This document shows, piece by piece, positions 37,338 to 45,188 of a stretch of DNA of 64,000 nt. The stretch lies in contig NZ_CP022303.1 in NCBI RefSeq assembly GCF_004216475.1, forward strand, positions 2,728,001 to 2,792,000, given 5' to 3'. The first letter of the stretch is position 1. The number at the start of each line of letters is the position of its first letter. The notes under the pieces are model-generated. The model was given only the letters and a program-made list of their open reading frames with translations, was not told the origin of the DNA and ran no database searches. Position numbers and translations under genes: made by a program. Source of the stretch: Thalassococcus sp. S3. Its GTDB lineage: Bacteria > Pseudomonadota > Alphaproteobacteria > Rhodobacterales > Rhodobacteraceae.

Positions 37338-37590
37338 AGCCCCCTTGCGCGATACCAAGCTGTCGGTTTTCCAGTTCGACAAGGCTCGCCTCTACTTTCT
37401 GACACGTTCGCACCAGCCCCTCAGCCAATGAGACCTGCCGTTTCCCTTCTGCATAGTCTGTGACCTCCCCGGCCTGTGCCTGTTCAATCAGGCCTTCCAG
37501 TTCCTTCCGCAGGGAGCGGAGAGAGCCCTGAACCGAATGAAGCAAATCTTCGGTGCGGGACACTCGTTCGTCCGGGGTAATTAATGCCAT
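37246..37590 (-). CDS. GTA g1: small terminase-like packaging protein
   Basis: 114 aa, the first gene of the cluster. Mostly helical (SVQGSLRSLRKELEGLIEQAQ, LAEGLVRTCQKVEASLVELENR). In RcGTA the g1 product is the small terminase subunit that lacks specific DNA binding, giving near-random packaging; this is family knowledge. A ribosome site GAGG lies 13-16 nt upstream of the ATG. A leader of about 100 nt with promoter and hairpin precedes it. Confidence 0.85.
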   Translation of the reverse strand: MALITPDERVSRTEDLLHSVQGSLRSLRKELEGLIEQAQAGEVTDYAEGKRQVSLAEGLVRTCQKVEASLVELENRQLGIAQGGYALDLNVARFEIGCRLGRLRACCAAGELPE

Positions 37591-37630
37591 GTTTGCTCGT
37601 TGACCTCATGCAAAGGTGATCTCCGCACGA

Positions 37631-37670
37631 GAGAAAATGAGAAAAGCGGCCCGGATCTCTCCAAAGCCGC
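37631..37670 (-). terminator. Terminator-like hairpin and T-rich tract in the GTA leader
   Basis: On the minus strand GCGGC pairs with GCCGC (outer stem), with an inner GGA/TCC pair, followed by TTTTCTCATTTTCTC. It lies between the GTA promoter (-10 at 37697-37702) and g1 (start 37590), so it can act on GTA transcripts as an attenuator, or end mltG transcripts. Confidence 0.55.
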
Positions 37671-37696
37671 CGCCCATTTCTTCCAGCCTGACACAA

Positions 37697-37725
37697 CCTA
37701 TACGCGAAACCGTTCGCTTTGTCAA
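37697..37725 (-). promoter_or_regulatory. Predicted GTA promoter
   Basis: On the minus strand TTGACA (37725-37720), a 17-nt spacer and TATAGG (37702-37697). This is a near-consensus sigma70 pair at optimal spacing, about 105 nt upstream of g1. The spacer contains CGAACGGTT, repeated 46 bp upstream. Confidence 0.65.
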
Positions 37726-37762
37726 GTCAATGCAGGTTGAGGAACGGCGCCTAACCGTTCGA
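37708..37762 (-). promoter_or_regulatory. Direct repeat AACCGTTCG around the GTA promoter
   Basis: Copies at 37708-37716 (inside the promoter spacer) and 37754-37762 (about 30 bp upstream of -35). Similarity continues to the right (xTxTG). A pair of sites for an activator such as GafA is possible; no motif is established to my knowledge. Confidence 0.5.
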
Positions 37763-37768
37763 TCTGGT

Positions 37769-37783
37769 TAACAAAATGTTAAA
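37769..37783 (-). promoter_or_regulatory. CtrA-type box upstream of the GTA promoter
   Basis: TTAA-CAAAATG-TTAA, exactly the CtrA consensus TTAA-N7-TTAA, 44 bp upstream of the -35. CtrA is required for GTA expression in Rhodobacter capsulatus, mostly via gafA. Direct binding here is inference. Confidence 0.6.
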
Positions 37784-37853
37784 CCACAACAAGGTGCGAC
37801 GCATCGCGATGAGCGCAGAACACTCATCACAGCGCGTTTGTCAAACCGACGCA

Positions 37854-39014
37854 TCAATTGTTCGAATTGGCCCGCTCGGCTTCGATCTCGCGCCAACGCG
37901 CGACGTTGCGGTTGTGCTCGTCAAGGGTTTCCGCAAAGGCGTGCCCGCCCGTCCCGTCTGCTACGAAAAAGACATATTCGGTGGTATCCGGATTGACCGC
38001 CGCTTCAAGACTGGCAAGGCCGGGATTGGCGATCGGTGTCGGCGGCAAACCGTCAATCACGTAGGTGTTCCACGGGGTCTCTGCCCGCAGTTCGCTCCGC
38101 CGCAGACCCCGCCCCAAGACGCCCTGACCCCGTGTCACCCCATAAATCACGGTCGGGTCGGTCTGTAATCTCATGCCGCGGTTCAGCCGGTTGGTGAAGA
38201 CGCTGGCAACCTGCCGGCGTTCCTCGGGCACCCCCGTTTCCTTCTCGATGATAGACGCAAGAATAATCATCTCTTCCGGGTTCTGCAGGGGCAGATCGTC
38301 TTCTCTCGCTTCCCATGCTGCGGCCACGCGCACCCTTTGCGTCTCCTGCATCCGGTCCAGAACGGCCAGCCGTGTCGTCCCGGTCGTCACCTCATAGCTG
38401 TCCGGTGCCAGAGAGCCCTCTGCAGGTATCTCCGCGACCTCTCCGTCCAGGATGTCCATGGCATTCAAGCCCTGCACAACCTGCCAACTGGTCACGCCTT
38501 CGGCTAGCGCGATGCGAAAGCGTGTGTCCTGCTCCGCCTTGGTCTCTTCGTACAGATCCGGAGTGCTTTCCTCGGCCGGATCGAACGCCACCCGCTCCAC
38601 GAACCGGTTCGTGGACGGATCAAGCTCCCTCACCTGCACGCTGGTCCGGGTCACACCGATCCGATAAACCACTTCCGTTCCGCACGTGCTCGCCCCGCCC
38701 CTGGTGATCTGGTCGACGATATCTTCCATGGACGCACCAGGCTCCACGAGAAAGCTCCCCGCCTTCAGGTCTTGCGTTTTGTCGGAGTAATCCGCCCCCA
38801 CCCGGAACAGCATGCCGGAACTGACTGCGCCCTGCGCTTCCAGATCGCGGCTCACTCGGGACATATTCGCCCCCCGATCCACCCGCAGGCAGATGGCCTG
38901 CTCCAACGGGCCTTCGGATGTATACTCGGTTTGTCCCCAGATGATCACGCCGCCCAGCAGGAACAGCGCGACGACCAGCATGGTGATCGCGTTCGAGGCA
39001 ACGCTACGCCACAT
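37854..39014 (-). CDS. mltG: Endolytic murein transglycosylase MltG
   Basis: 386 aa. One N-terminal membrane segment (about residues 8-27), a LysM-like region, and the YceG catalytic domain with the glutamate in ASIIEKETGVPEER, plus VFTNRLNRGMRLQTDPTVIYG and NTYVIDGLPPTPIANPG. It cuts nascent glycan strands and so limits their length. Its start overlaps the fabF stop by 1 nt (TAATG), so the two are co-translated. It ends 263 nt upstream of g1 on the same strand. Confidence 0.95.
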   Translation of the reverse strand: MWRSVASNAITMLVVALFLLGGVIIWGQTEYTSEGPLEQAICLRVDRGANMSRVSRDLEAQGAVSSGMLFRVGADYSDKTQDLKAGSFLVEPGASMEDIVDQITRGGASTCGTEVVYRIGVTRTSVQVRELDPSTNRFVERVAFDPAEESTPDLYEETKAEQDTRFRIALAEGVTSWQVVQGLNAMDILDGEVAEIPAEGSLAPDSYEVTTGTTRLAVLDRMQETQRVRVAAAWEAREDDLPLQNPEEMIILASIIEKETGVPEERRQVASVFTNRLNRGMRLQTDPTVIYGVTRGQGVLGRGLRRSELRAETPWNTYVIDGLPPTPIANPGLASLEAAVNPDTTEYVFFVADGTGGHAFAETLDEHNRNVARWREIEAERANSNN

Positions 39015-40273
39015 TACGGAGCCTTCCCGAAAACCACGCTCGCATTCGTCCCGCCGAAGCCAAAGGAGTTGGACAGGGCAACATCCACTTTCCGCTCCCT
39101 CTTGACGTTCGGAGCGAGATCGACAGGTGTTTCAACGGCCGGATTGTCCAGATTGATTGTTGGCGGCACGACCTGATCGCGGATCGCCAGAATGCTGAAA
39201 ATCGCCTCGATCGCGCCCGCCGCCCCCAAAAGGTGCCCCGTCGCCGATTTCGTAGACGACATCGTCACAGAAGAGGCCGCGTCGCCCATCAAACGCTCCA
39301 CGGCGCCCAGTTCGATCACATCCGCCATGGTGCTTGTGCCATGCGCGTTGATGTAATCCACGTCACCCGGCGCAAGACCGGCATTCCTCAAGGCCGCTTG
39401 CATGGACCGCTCGCCGCCTTCTCCATCCTCGGATGGTGCGGTGATGTGGTAGGCGTCACCCGACAGACCGTAACCAAGCACCTCGGCATAGATTTTCGCG
39501 CCCCGCGCCTTTGCATGCTCGTAGTCTTCCAGCACAACGACGCCCGCGCCTTCTCCCATGACAAAGCCATCGCGGTCGGTGTCGTAAGGTCGGCTTGCGG
39601 CCTTTGGATCATCGCTGCGCTTCGTGCTGAGCGCCTTGCAGGCGTTGAAACCCGCAATGCCGATCTCACAGATGGCCGCCTCTGCCCCGCCGGCGATCAT
39701 CACGTCCGCATCTCCGTGCTGGATCAGTCTGGTGGCATCGCCGATGGCATGCGCCCCCGTCGAACAAGCGGTCACGACAGAATGATTTGGGCCCTTAAAG
39801 CCAAAGCGAATGCTCACCTGACCCGAGATGAGATTGATCAGGGCGCCCGGAATAAAGAACGGCGAAACGCGCCGCGGTCCGCGCTCCTTGATCAGGATCG
39901 CTGTGTCGGCGATGGAACTCAGACCGCCGATACCGGAGCCGATCATAACGCCCGTGCGCAGACGCGCCTCTTCATCCTCCGGGGTCCAACCCGCATCTTC
40001 GACGGCCATTTGCGCGGCGGCGATCCCGAACAGGATGAAGTCGTCGACTTTGCGCTGCTCCTTGGGTTCAAGCCAGTCATCGGCGTTGAAGGTGCCGTCG
40101 CTCCCATCGCCTCTGGGAACTTCGCAGGCGTAATCCGTCGCCAGGTGGCTGGCATCGAAACGCTCAATCGTGCCTGCGCCGGATTGGCCGTCCAGCAGGC
40201 GTGCCCAGGTTTCCTCGACACCGGACGCCAACGGAGTGACCAGCCCCAATCCCGTTACAACCACTCTGCGCAT
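39014..40273 (-). CDS. fabF: Beta-ketoacyl-ACP synthase II
   Basis: 419 aa from ATG 40273 (MRRVVVTGLGLVTPLA); 12 further codons upstream are not family-like. Active-site cysteine in VVTACSTGAHAIGDA, and histidines in NAHGTSTMADVIE and SATGHLLGAAGAIEA. It elongates acyl-ACP with malonyl-ACP. Normally next to acpP, but here three genes lie between them. Coupled to mltG downstream. Confidence 0.96.
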   Translation of the reverse strand: MRRVVVTGLGLVTPLASGVEETWARLLDGQSGAGTIERFDASHLATDYACEVPRGDGSDGTFNADDWLEPKEQRKVDDFILFGIAAAQMAVEDAGWTPEDEEARLRTGVMIGSGIGGLSSIADTAILIKERGPRRVSPFFIPGALINLISGQVSIRFGFKGPNHSVVTACSTGAHAIGDATRLIQHGDADVMIAGGAEAAICEIGIAGFNACKALSTKRSDDPKAASRPYDTDRDGFVMGEGAGVVVLEDYEHAKARGAKIYAEVLGYGLSGDAYHITAPSEDGEGGERSMQAALRNAGLAPGDVDYINAHGTSTMADVIELGAVERLMGDAASSVTMSSTKSATGHLLGAAGAIEAIFSILAIRDQVVPPTINLDNPAVETPVDLAPNVKRERKVDVALSNSFGFGGTNASVVFGKAP

Positions 40274-40360
40274 GAATTGCCCTCTTGCCCCGTCTTCGCT
40301 CTTGAGCACCGCTCTTACCCCGACCGAGCCTTGGGGGGCAAGAGCAGCCGGTGCCCCCGA

Positions 40361-41293
40361 TCAGCGCCTTGCAGCCACCTGCCCCGCAAGAAGCCCCAGG
40401 GTGGATGTCAGCAACTGACCGGCAGTCAGCGCGCCCCGGCCGTTCACATCCGCTTCGGGCATGAACTCAACCATGGCAAAGCCGACAAGCGTCGCACGGG
40501 CGGCCACCGCCCGCAGAAGCGCCCAGGCCTGTGCATAGGTCAGCCCGCCCGATGTCGGGGCAATGACGGCTGGCATGATTGACGGATCCAGCCCGTCGCA
40601 ATCGAAACACACCACCACACGCACACCCTCGGGGATCAGGGCAGCGCAATCCGCGATACTGCTCTGGTGAATGTCCTGTGCCGGCACGATGGAGGCGCCC
40701 CAGTCAAGCGCGTCCTGATACTCCCGGCGCCCGGCCGAGCCAATGCCCCGTGCGCCCACCTGCACGATGCGCTCGACATGCTGCATCTCGCTGGCCCGTC
40801 TCATGGTGGAGCTCAGCCCAAAGCGCTCTCCCTCGACCTCGTCCCGCCAGTCGATATGGGCGTCGATCTGCAGCACGGTGATCGGTCCCTGATCCGCAAA
40901 GGCCGCCAGCATGGGAGACTGCACCGAGTCGTCGCCCCCCAAAAGCATCGGTATGGCGCCCTGACCAAGGCATTCGCGCGAAGCCGCCTCGATCCGGGTG
41001 CGGTTGCCTGCCGGATCAGACGGGGTCACGTCCAGATCTCCGGCATCCACTGCCGTGACCCCATGGGGCAGCACCTCATGCCCCAGATCGAAATTCAGCT
41101 TGTCCAGGTCGCCCGAATAGTCCGCGGCACCGGCGCGCATGGCCGCAGGACCTTGTGCGCAAAAGGCGCCCACCGAAGGATAAGGCGTCGCACAATCGGC
41201 TCCCAGAACGACGATATCGCCCTCGGTCCCGGCGGGCAGACCCAGCAAGGTCTCGTGCGCGCCGCCTCCAAACATGTCTGCAAGTTTCGACAT
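40361..41293 (-). CDS. Ureohydrolase family protein (arginase/agmatinase-like)
   Basis: 310 aa. Ligand motifs of the manganese-dependent ureohydrolases are present, VLQIDAHIDWRDE and VCFDCDGLDPSIMPA, but the first motif reads LLGGDDS where GGDHS is usual, replacing a metal-binding histidine by aspartate. Substrate could be agmatine, guanidinobutyrate or similar; the motif set does not decide. It lies between fabF and a HisA-like gene on the same strand; 47 nt separate it from the latter. Confidence 0.82.
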   Translation of the reverse strand: MSKLADMFGGGAHETLLGLPAGTEGDIVVLGADCATPYPSVGAFCAQGPAAMRAGAADYSGDLDKLNFDLGHEVLPHGVTAVDAGDLDVTPSDPAGNRTRIEAASRECLGQGAIPMLLGGDDSVQSPMLAAFADQGPITVLQIDAHIDWRDEVEGERFGLSSTMRRASEMQHVERIVQVGARGIGSAGRREYQDALDWGASIVPAQDIHQSSIADCAALIPEGVRVVVCFDCDGLDPSIMPAVIAPTSGGLTYAQAWALLRAVAARATLVGFAMVEFMPEADVNGRGALTAGQLLTSTLGLLAGQVAARR

Positions 41294-41340
41294 TCAGTAC
41301 CTCCTGCCGCCGCGAAGATGGCACAGCCTGTCAGCAAAGA

Positions 41341-42084
41341 CTATTTGAATTCCGCCACGCTTTCCGGCTGCGGCTGCGCCACCTCAAGCGCTTCGACCAG
41401 ATCAATCGTCTTTCGGAAAAGCGCGCGCCCGACCAATGCGCCCGAGATGTGAGGCACGTATTTGAGCCGCGCGATATCATCGACATTGCGCACAACGCCG
41501 CTCGCGATGACAGGGGCCCGTGCTTTGGCGGCCAGGCCCGACATCAGGCCGAGTTGCGCGTCCAGATCCTCCATGTCGCTGTCGATATCCGTGACGATGA
41601 TCCCGGCAAGGGGCGCGTCGGCAAATGCGTCCAGAAACGCCTCTGGCGCGATTGCGCTGGCCATGCGCCAGCCATCGCTCATGACTTGACCTTGCCAGAC
41701 ATCCAGCGCCAGTACGATCTGATCCGGAAAGTACTTCGCCAATTCCCTGACCAGATCGGGATCGCGGACCGCCAGCGTTCCAAGAACGATCCGTCCCGCG
41801 CCCTTTTCGATCCAGCGCTCCACGCTGTCGCGGTTGCGGAACCCTCCGCCGATCTGAACCGGTATGCCCGCAACACGAATGATCTCTTCGATCAGTTCGA
41901 CATTTTCGCCTCGGCCCTCAATGCCGTCAAAATCCGTCAGATGCATCCAGGATGCACCGGCACTGGCAAAGCCGCGTGCGGTGTCCAGCGGATCGACATG
42001 CCATATCATCGGCTCTTCAAGACGGCCCCGGTGAAGGCTCACGACGCGTCCGTTCTGCAACTCGATGGTCGGATACAAGATCAT
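41341..42084 (-). CDS. HisA-like TIM-barrel protein (ProFAR isomerase paralogue)
   Basis: 247 aa. HisA family pattern: MILYPTIELQNGRVVSLHRG at the N-terminus, where HisA has an aspartate (IDL) and this has glutamate (IEL); IQIGGGF-like first phosphate site (VQIGGGFRNRD), GTLAVRDP, LALDVWQGQVMSDGW with the second catalytic aspartate, and the C-terminal phosphate site ASGVVRNVDD. It is not in a his cluster, so it may be a paralogue with altered substrate, though it could still act in histidine synthesis. Confidence 0.75.
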   Translation of the reverse strand: MILYPTIELQNGRVVSLHRGRLEEPMIWHVDPLDTARGFASAGASWMHLTDFDGIEGRGENVELIEEIIRVAGIPVQIGGGFRNRDSVERWIEKGAGRIVLGTLAVRDPDLVRELAKYFPDQIVLALDVWQGQVMSDGWRMASAIAPEAFLDAFADAPLAGIIVTDIDSDMEDLDAQLGLMSGLAAKARAPVIASGVVRNVDDIARLKYVPHISGALVGRALFRKTIDLVEALEVAQPQPESVAEFK

Positions 42085-42188
42085 GGCCCCTCCAGCATAT
42101 CCGCGACTGCACCTACGATGGTCAGAAGACTATCATGAGGCCTGCGAACAAACGCGTCTTCAATTCGGCACCAGATGGCCGATTTGCG

Positions 42189-42728
42189 TCACCGCGCGCC
42201 GGGCGGCCCGTTTCTGCGCATCAGCAGCACCGGATCGCCCTGCATTTCGACCGTGCGCAGCGGGCGATATCCCAGGCTGTCGGCCAGCTTGCAGGACGGC
42301 GCGTTGCCTTCGGCGATGATCGCGACCAGCGGTCCCGTGACAACGCGGTCGAACCAATCATGGGCCGCCTTCGTCGCCTCCGCACCCAGGCCCCGCCCCT
42401 GTGCTTCGGGCGCGAGCACCCAGCCCGCCTCGGGATAGGCATCAAAGTCCGCCCCAAGACCGCGTGCGCGGAAAAAGAACCCGGTTTGCCCCACCAGGCG
42501 GCGGGAGCGGGCCTCTGTCACGGCCCATTGGCCAAAGCCGGTCATCTGCCAATGGCCCGCGTTGCGCAGAAACGACGTCCAGGCCTCGCCCCGCGTCAAC
42601 GGCGTCCCGCTGATATGTTCGACCACGTCCTGCATCGCCCAGATCTCTGCGTATCTATCGAAGTCTTCAGGCAGCATCGCGCGCAGGCTCAGCCTCGCGG
42701 TGTTGATGATCGGAATGGTTCGGTTCAT
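42189..42728 (-). CDS. GNAT family N-acetyltransferase (RimJ/RimL-like)
   Basis: 179 aa. N-terminal NTARLSLRAMLPEDFDRYAEIWAM, the RimJ-type start, and acetyl-CoA motif A PEAQGRGLGAEATKAAHDWF; C-terminal NAPSCKLADSLGYRPLRTVEM. It probably acetylates an amine or protein N-terminus. It follows acpP after its terminator, so it may have its own promoter in the 155-nt gap. Confidence 0.85.
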   Translation of the reverse strand: MNRTIPIINTARLSLRAMLPEDFDRYAEIWAMQDVVEHISGTPLTRGEAWTSFLRNAGHWQMTGFGQWAVTEARSRRLVGQTGFFFRARGLGADFDAYPEAGWVLAPEAQGRGLGAEATKAAHDWFDRVVTGPLVAIIAEGNAPSCKLADSLGYRPLRTVEMQGDPVLLMRRNGPPGAR

Positions 42729-42825
42729 TGGATCTACGTGTTGGCTTGCAAAGGCACCATTGCCTCTGAACCCATGGGCGCTTCAAGAGGCTGCGCCACG
42801 CCTGAGCCGGACTTTGCCGACCTGA

Positions 42826-42860
42826 CAAAAGAAAAGCGGCGCTCCGGATCGGAGCGCCGC
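42826..42860 (-). terminator. Rho-independent terminator of acpP
   Basis: Perfect 11-bp stem (GCGGCGCTCCG at 42836-42846, right arm 42850-42860) with a 3-nt loop, followed on the minus strand by TTTTCTTTT. Confidence 0.92.
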
Positions 42861-42883
42861 CCTATGTGCAATCTCGCGCCGTC

Positions 42884-43117
42884 TCAGGAGGCGTCAGAGA
42901 TGAACTTCACAGCGTCGCCGAAGGTCTGGATGGTTTCGGCCGCATCATCGGGAATTTCGATGCCGAACTCTTCTTCGAAGGCCATCACCAGCTCCACGGT
43001 GTCCAGGCTGTCAGCGCCCAGATCGTCGATGAAAGAGGCGTTTTCAACGACCTTTTCCTCTTCGACACCCAGGTGCTCCACAACGATCTTTTTCACGCGG
43101 TCTGCGACGTCGCTCAT
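42884..43117 (-). CDS. acpP: Acyl carrier protein
   Basis: 77 aa, acidic. The phosphopantetheine serine S37 is in [15 protein letters not shown]. It carries growing acyl chains in fatty-acid synthesis. It follows fabG across 232 nt containing four short hairpins, and is followed by a strong terminator, suggesting abundant independent transcript. Confidence 0.97.
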   Translation of the reverse strand: MSDVADRVKKIVVEHLGVEEEKVVENASFIDDLGADSLDTVELVMAFEEEFGIEIPDDAAETIQTFGDAVKFISDAS

Positions 43118-43161
43118 ATCAATTCCTCATCACTTCGGGGCTTGCGCCCAATGTGCCCTCT

Positions 43162-43248
43162 CCCCGTGCCGGGGTGGCTTGGTTCTCGCCCCGCGAAGGG
43201 GGCGTGGTATTCGCCCTTAGGGGCGGCTCAATTCCCCGGAAATCCGGG
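43162..43248 (-). repeat. Cluster of four short GC-rich hairpins between fabG and acpP
   Basis: CCCCG-3-CGGGG (43162-43174), CGCCCC-6-GGGGCG (43187-43204), CGCCC-4-GGGCG (43212-43225) and CCCGG-4-CCGGG (43235-43248). The 232-nt gap has no gene. It may stabilise the acpP message or separate it from fabG; the acpP promoter should also lie here. Confidence 0.55.
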
Positions 43249-43349
43249 AGTTGCAGGTCCTGTTTGACAGGGCCCGCCCAGATGTGCGCCGCCTATAGCA
43301 TAGACTGCAGCAATGGCAAACGCTTTCACTCGCGGCCTTTTGAGGCCGC

Positions 43350-44087
43350 TCACAACATGGCCATGCCACCGTTCACGTGCAAGGTTGTGCCGGTTATGTA
43401 GGCGGCTTCGGGACTTGCGAGATACAGAACCGCCGACGCGATTTCCGCAGGCTCCCCCATGCGTCCTGCCGGGATCTGCCCCATGATCGCGGTCTTCTGA
43501 TCCTCGGTCAGTTTGTCGGTCATTGCCGTAGCGATGAAACCCGGCGCCACCGCATTCACGGTGATTCCCCGGCTTGCCACTTCGTAGGCCAGCGACTTCG
43601 ACATCCCGATCATGCCGGCCTTCGAGGCCGCGTAATTGCCCTGCCCCGGATTGCCCGTCGCACCGACAACAGACGAGATGTTCACGATCCGGCCCCAGCG
43701 GGCTTTCATCATCCCGCGCAAAACGCCTTTGCAAAGCTTCATGGTGGCCGTCAGGTTCACGTCCAGCACCGATTGCCATTCGTCATCCGACATCCGCATG
43801 AACAGGTTGTCGCGGGTGATGCCTGCATTGTTCACCAGGATATCGACACTGCCCATCGCCTCGGCCGCCAGCTTGGGAAGCGCTTCGACAGAGGCGCTGT
43901 CGCTCAGATTGCACGGAAGCACATGCGCACGTTCGCCCAACTCCGCCGCCAGGCTCTCAAGCGGTTCCACACGCGTGCCCGAAAGGCCCACCGTCGCCCC
44001 CGCCCCGTGCAGGACGCGTGCAATCTCGGCCCCGATCCCGCCGGAGGCCCCTGTGACCAATGCGTTCTTTCCGTCCAGCTCAAACAT
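43350..44087 (-). CDS. fabG: 3-oxoacyl-ACP reductase
   Basis: 245 aa short-chain dehydrogenase. NADPH loop GASGGIGAEIARVL, NNAGITRDNLFMRM, the serine in NISSVVGATGNPGQ and the YxxxK pair in NYAASKAG. It reduces beta-ketoacyl-ACP in the elongation cycle. It starts 9 nt after the fabD stop, so fabD-fabG form an operon. Confidence 0.96.
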   Translation of the reverse strand: MFELDGKNALVTGASGGIGAEIARVLHGAGATVGLSGTRVEPLESLAAELGERAHVLPCNLSDSASVEALPKLAAEAMGSVDILVNNAGITRDNLFMRMSDDEWQSVLDVNLTATMKLCKGVLRGMMKARWGRIVNISSVVGATGNPGQGNYAASKAGMIGMSKSLAYEVASRGITVNAVAPGFIATAMTDKLTEDQKTAIMGQIPAGRMGEPAEIASAVLYLASPEAAYITGTTLHVNGGMAML

Positions 44088-44096
44088 ATCCGTTCC

Positions 44097-45035
44097 TCAA
44101 TTCACACTGTCCAGGGCAGCCTTCACGTCCTCGGGGGTCGAGAGGGCGCGCGTCGCGATGCTTCGATTAATCCGGCGCACCATGCCTGACAGCGCCTTGC
44201 CGGCGCCGATTTCCCAAATCTCGGTGACACCATGCGCGCCCATCGACATCACGCTCTCGCGCCACCGCACGCTGCCGGTGATCTGCTCGACCAAGAGCGA
44301 CCGGATCGTCTCTGGATCGCTGACCGGCTCTGCGCGGACATTGGCAATCACCGGCACGCGCGGCTGCGCGATATCGACCTCCTTCAAGGCGTCTTCCATC
44401 GCCTTTGCGGCGGGCGCCATGAGGCTGCAGTGAAAAGGCGCGCTCACCGGCAGCATCACCGCGCGCTTGGCGCCTTTTTCCTTGGCAAGCTCCACCGCCC
44501 GTTCAACGGCTCCCACATGCCCCGAAACGACGACCTGCGCCGGATCGTTGTCATTCGCGGCCTCGCAGACTTCACCCTGTACTGCATCCTGCGCCACCGC
44601 CTTCACCGTTTCGAAATCAAGGCCCAGCAAGGCGGCCATCGCGCCGACGCCGACCGGCACCGCCTGCTGCATCGCCTGACCACGGGCCCGCAGAAGTTTG
44701 GCCGCGTCCGCAACGCTCAGAGCGCCCGCCGCTGCAAGGGCCGAATACTCTCCCAGCGAGTGGCCAGCAACGTAAGCGGCGGCGTCCACGGTGACCCCCT
44801 CCGCCGCCAGGGCACGCATCGTGGCAAGTGAGGTGGCCATCAAAGCCGGTTGCGCATTCTCCGTCAGGGTCAAAGCGTCGATCTCACCCTCCCAGATCAA
44901 GCCGCTCAGCTTTTCACCCAGCGCTTCGTCGACCTCGTCGAAAACCGCCTGTGCCTCCGGATACGCCTCTGCCAGGGCCCGGCCCATGCCGATGGTCTGC
45001 GCCCCCTGCCCCGGGAATACGAATGCTCTGCTCAT
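44097..45035 (-). CDS. fabD: Malonyl-CoA:ACP transacylase
   Basis: 312 aa from ATG 45035 (MSRAFVFPGQGAQTIGMG), with GGAGGG just upstream; the frame is open to 45113 but not family-like. Nucleophile serine in VAGHSLGEYSALAA, histidine in PVSAPFHCSLMAPA. It loads malonate on ACP. First gene of the fab cluster; it diverges from the cytochrome b561-YceI gene. Confidence 0.96.
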   Translation of the reverse strand: MSRAFVFPGQGAQTIGMGRALAEAYPEAQAVFDEVDEALGEKLSGLIWEGEIDALTLTENAQPALMATSLATMRALAAEGVTVDAAAYVAGHSLGEYSALAAAGALSVADAAKLLRARGQAMQQAVPVGVGAMAALLGLDFETVKAVAQDAVQGEVCEAANDNDPAQVVVSGHVGAVERAVELAKEKGAKRAVMLPVSAPFHCSLMAPAAKAMEDALKEVDIAQPRVPVIANVRAEPVSDPETIRSLLVEQITGSVRWRESVMSMGAHGVTEIWEIGAGKALSGMVRRINRSIATRALSTPEDVKAALDSVN

Positions 45036-45188
45036 GATTGCCCTCCGTACAAGTCCGCTCCGCATACATGCGGCATCGTCAAAGGGCAACGGCTGTGCAG
45101 ACCTGCGCGTCACATGTGCGAAACCGGTGCGTTGTAGACAAACGGCAAGACGCTAGGTGAATCCTCAGCAGCCAACGCGGAGAGTGCC

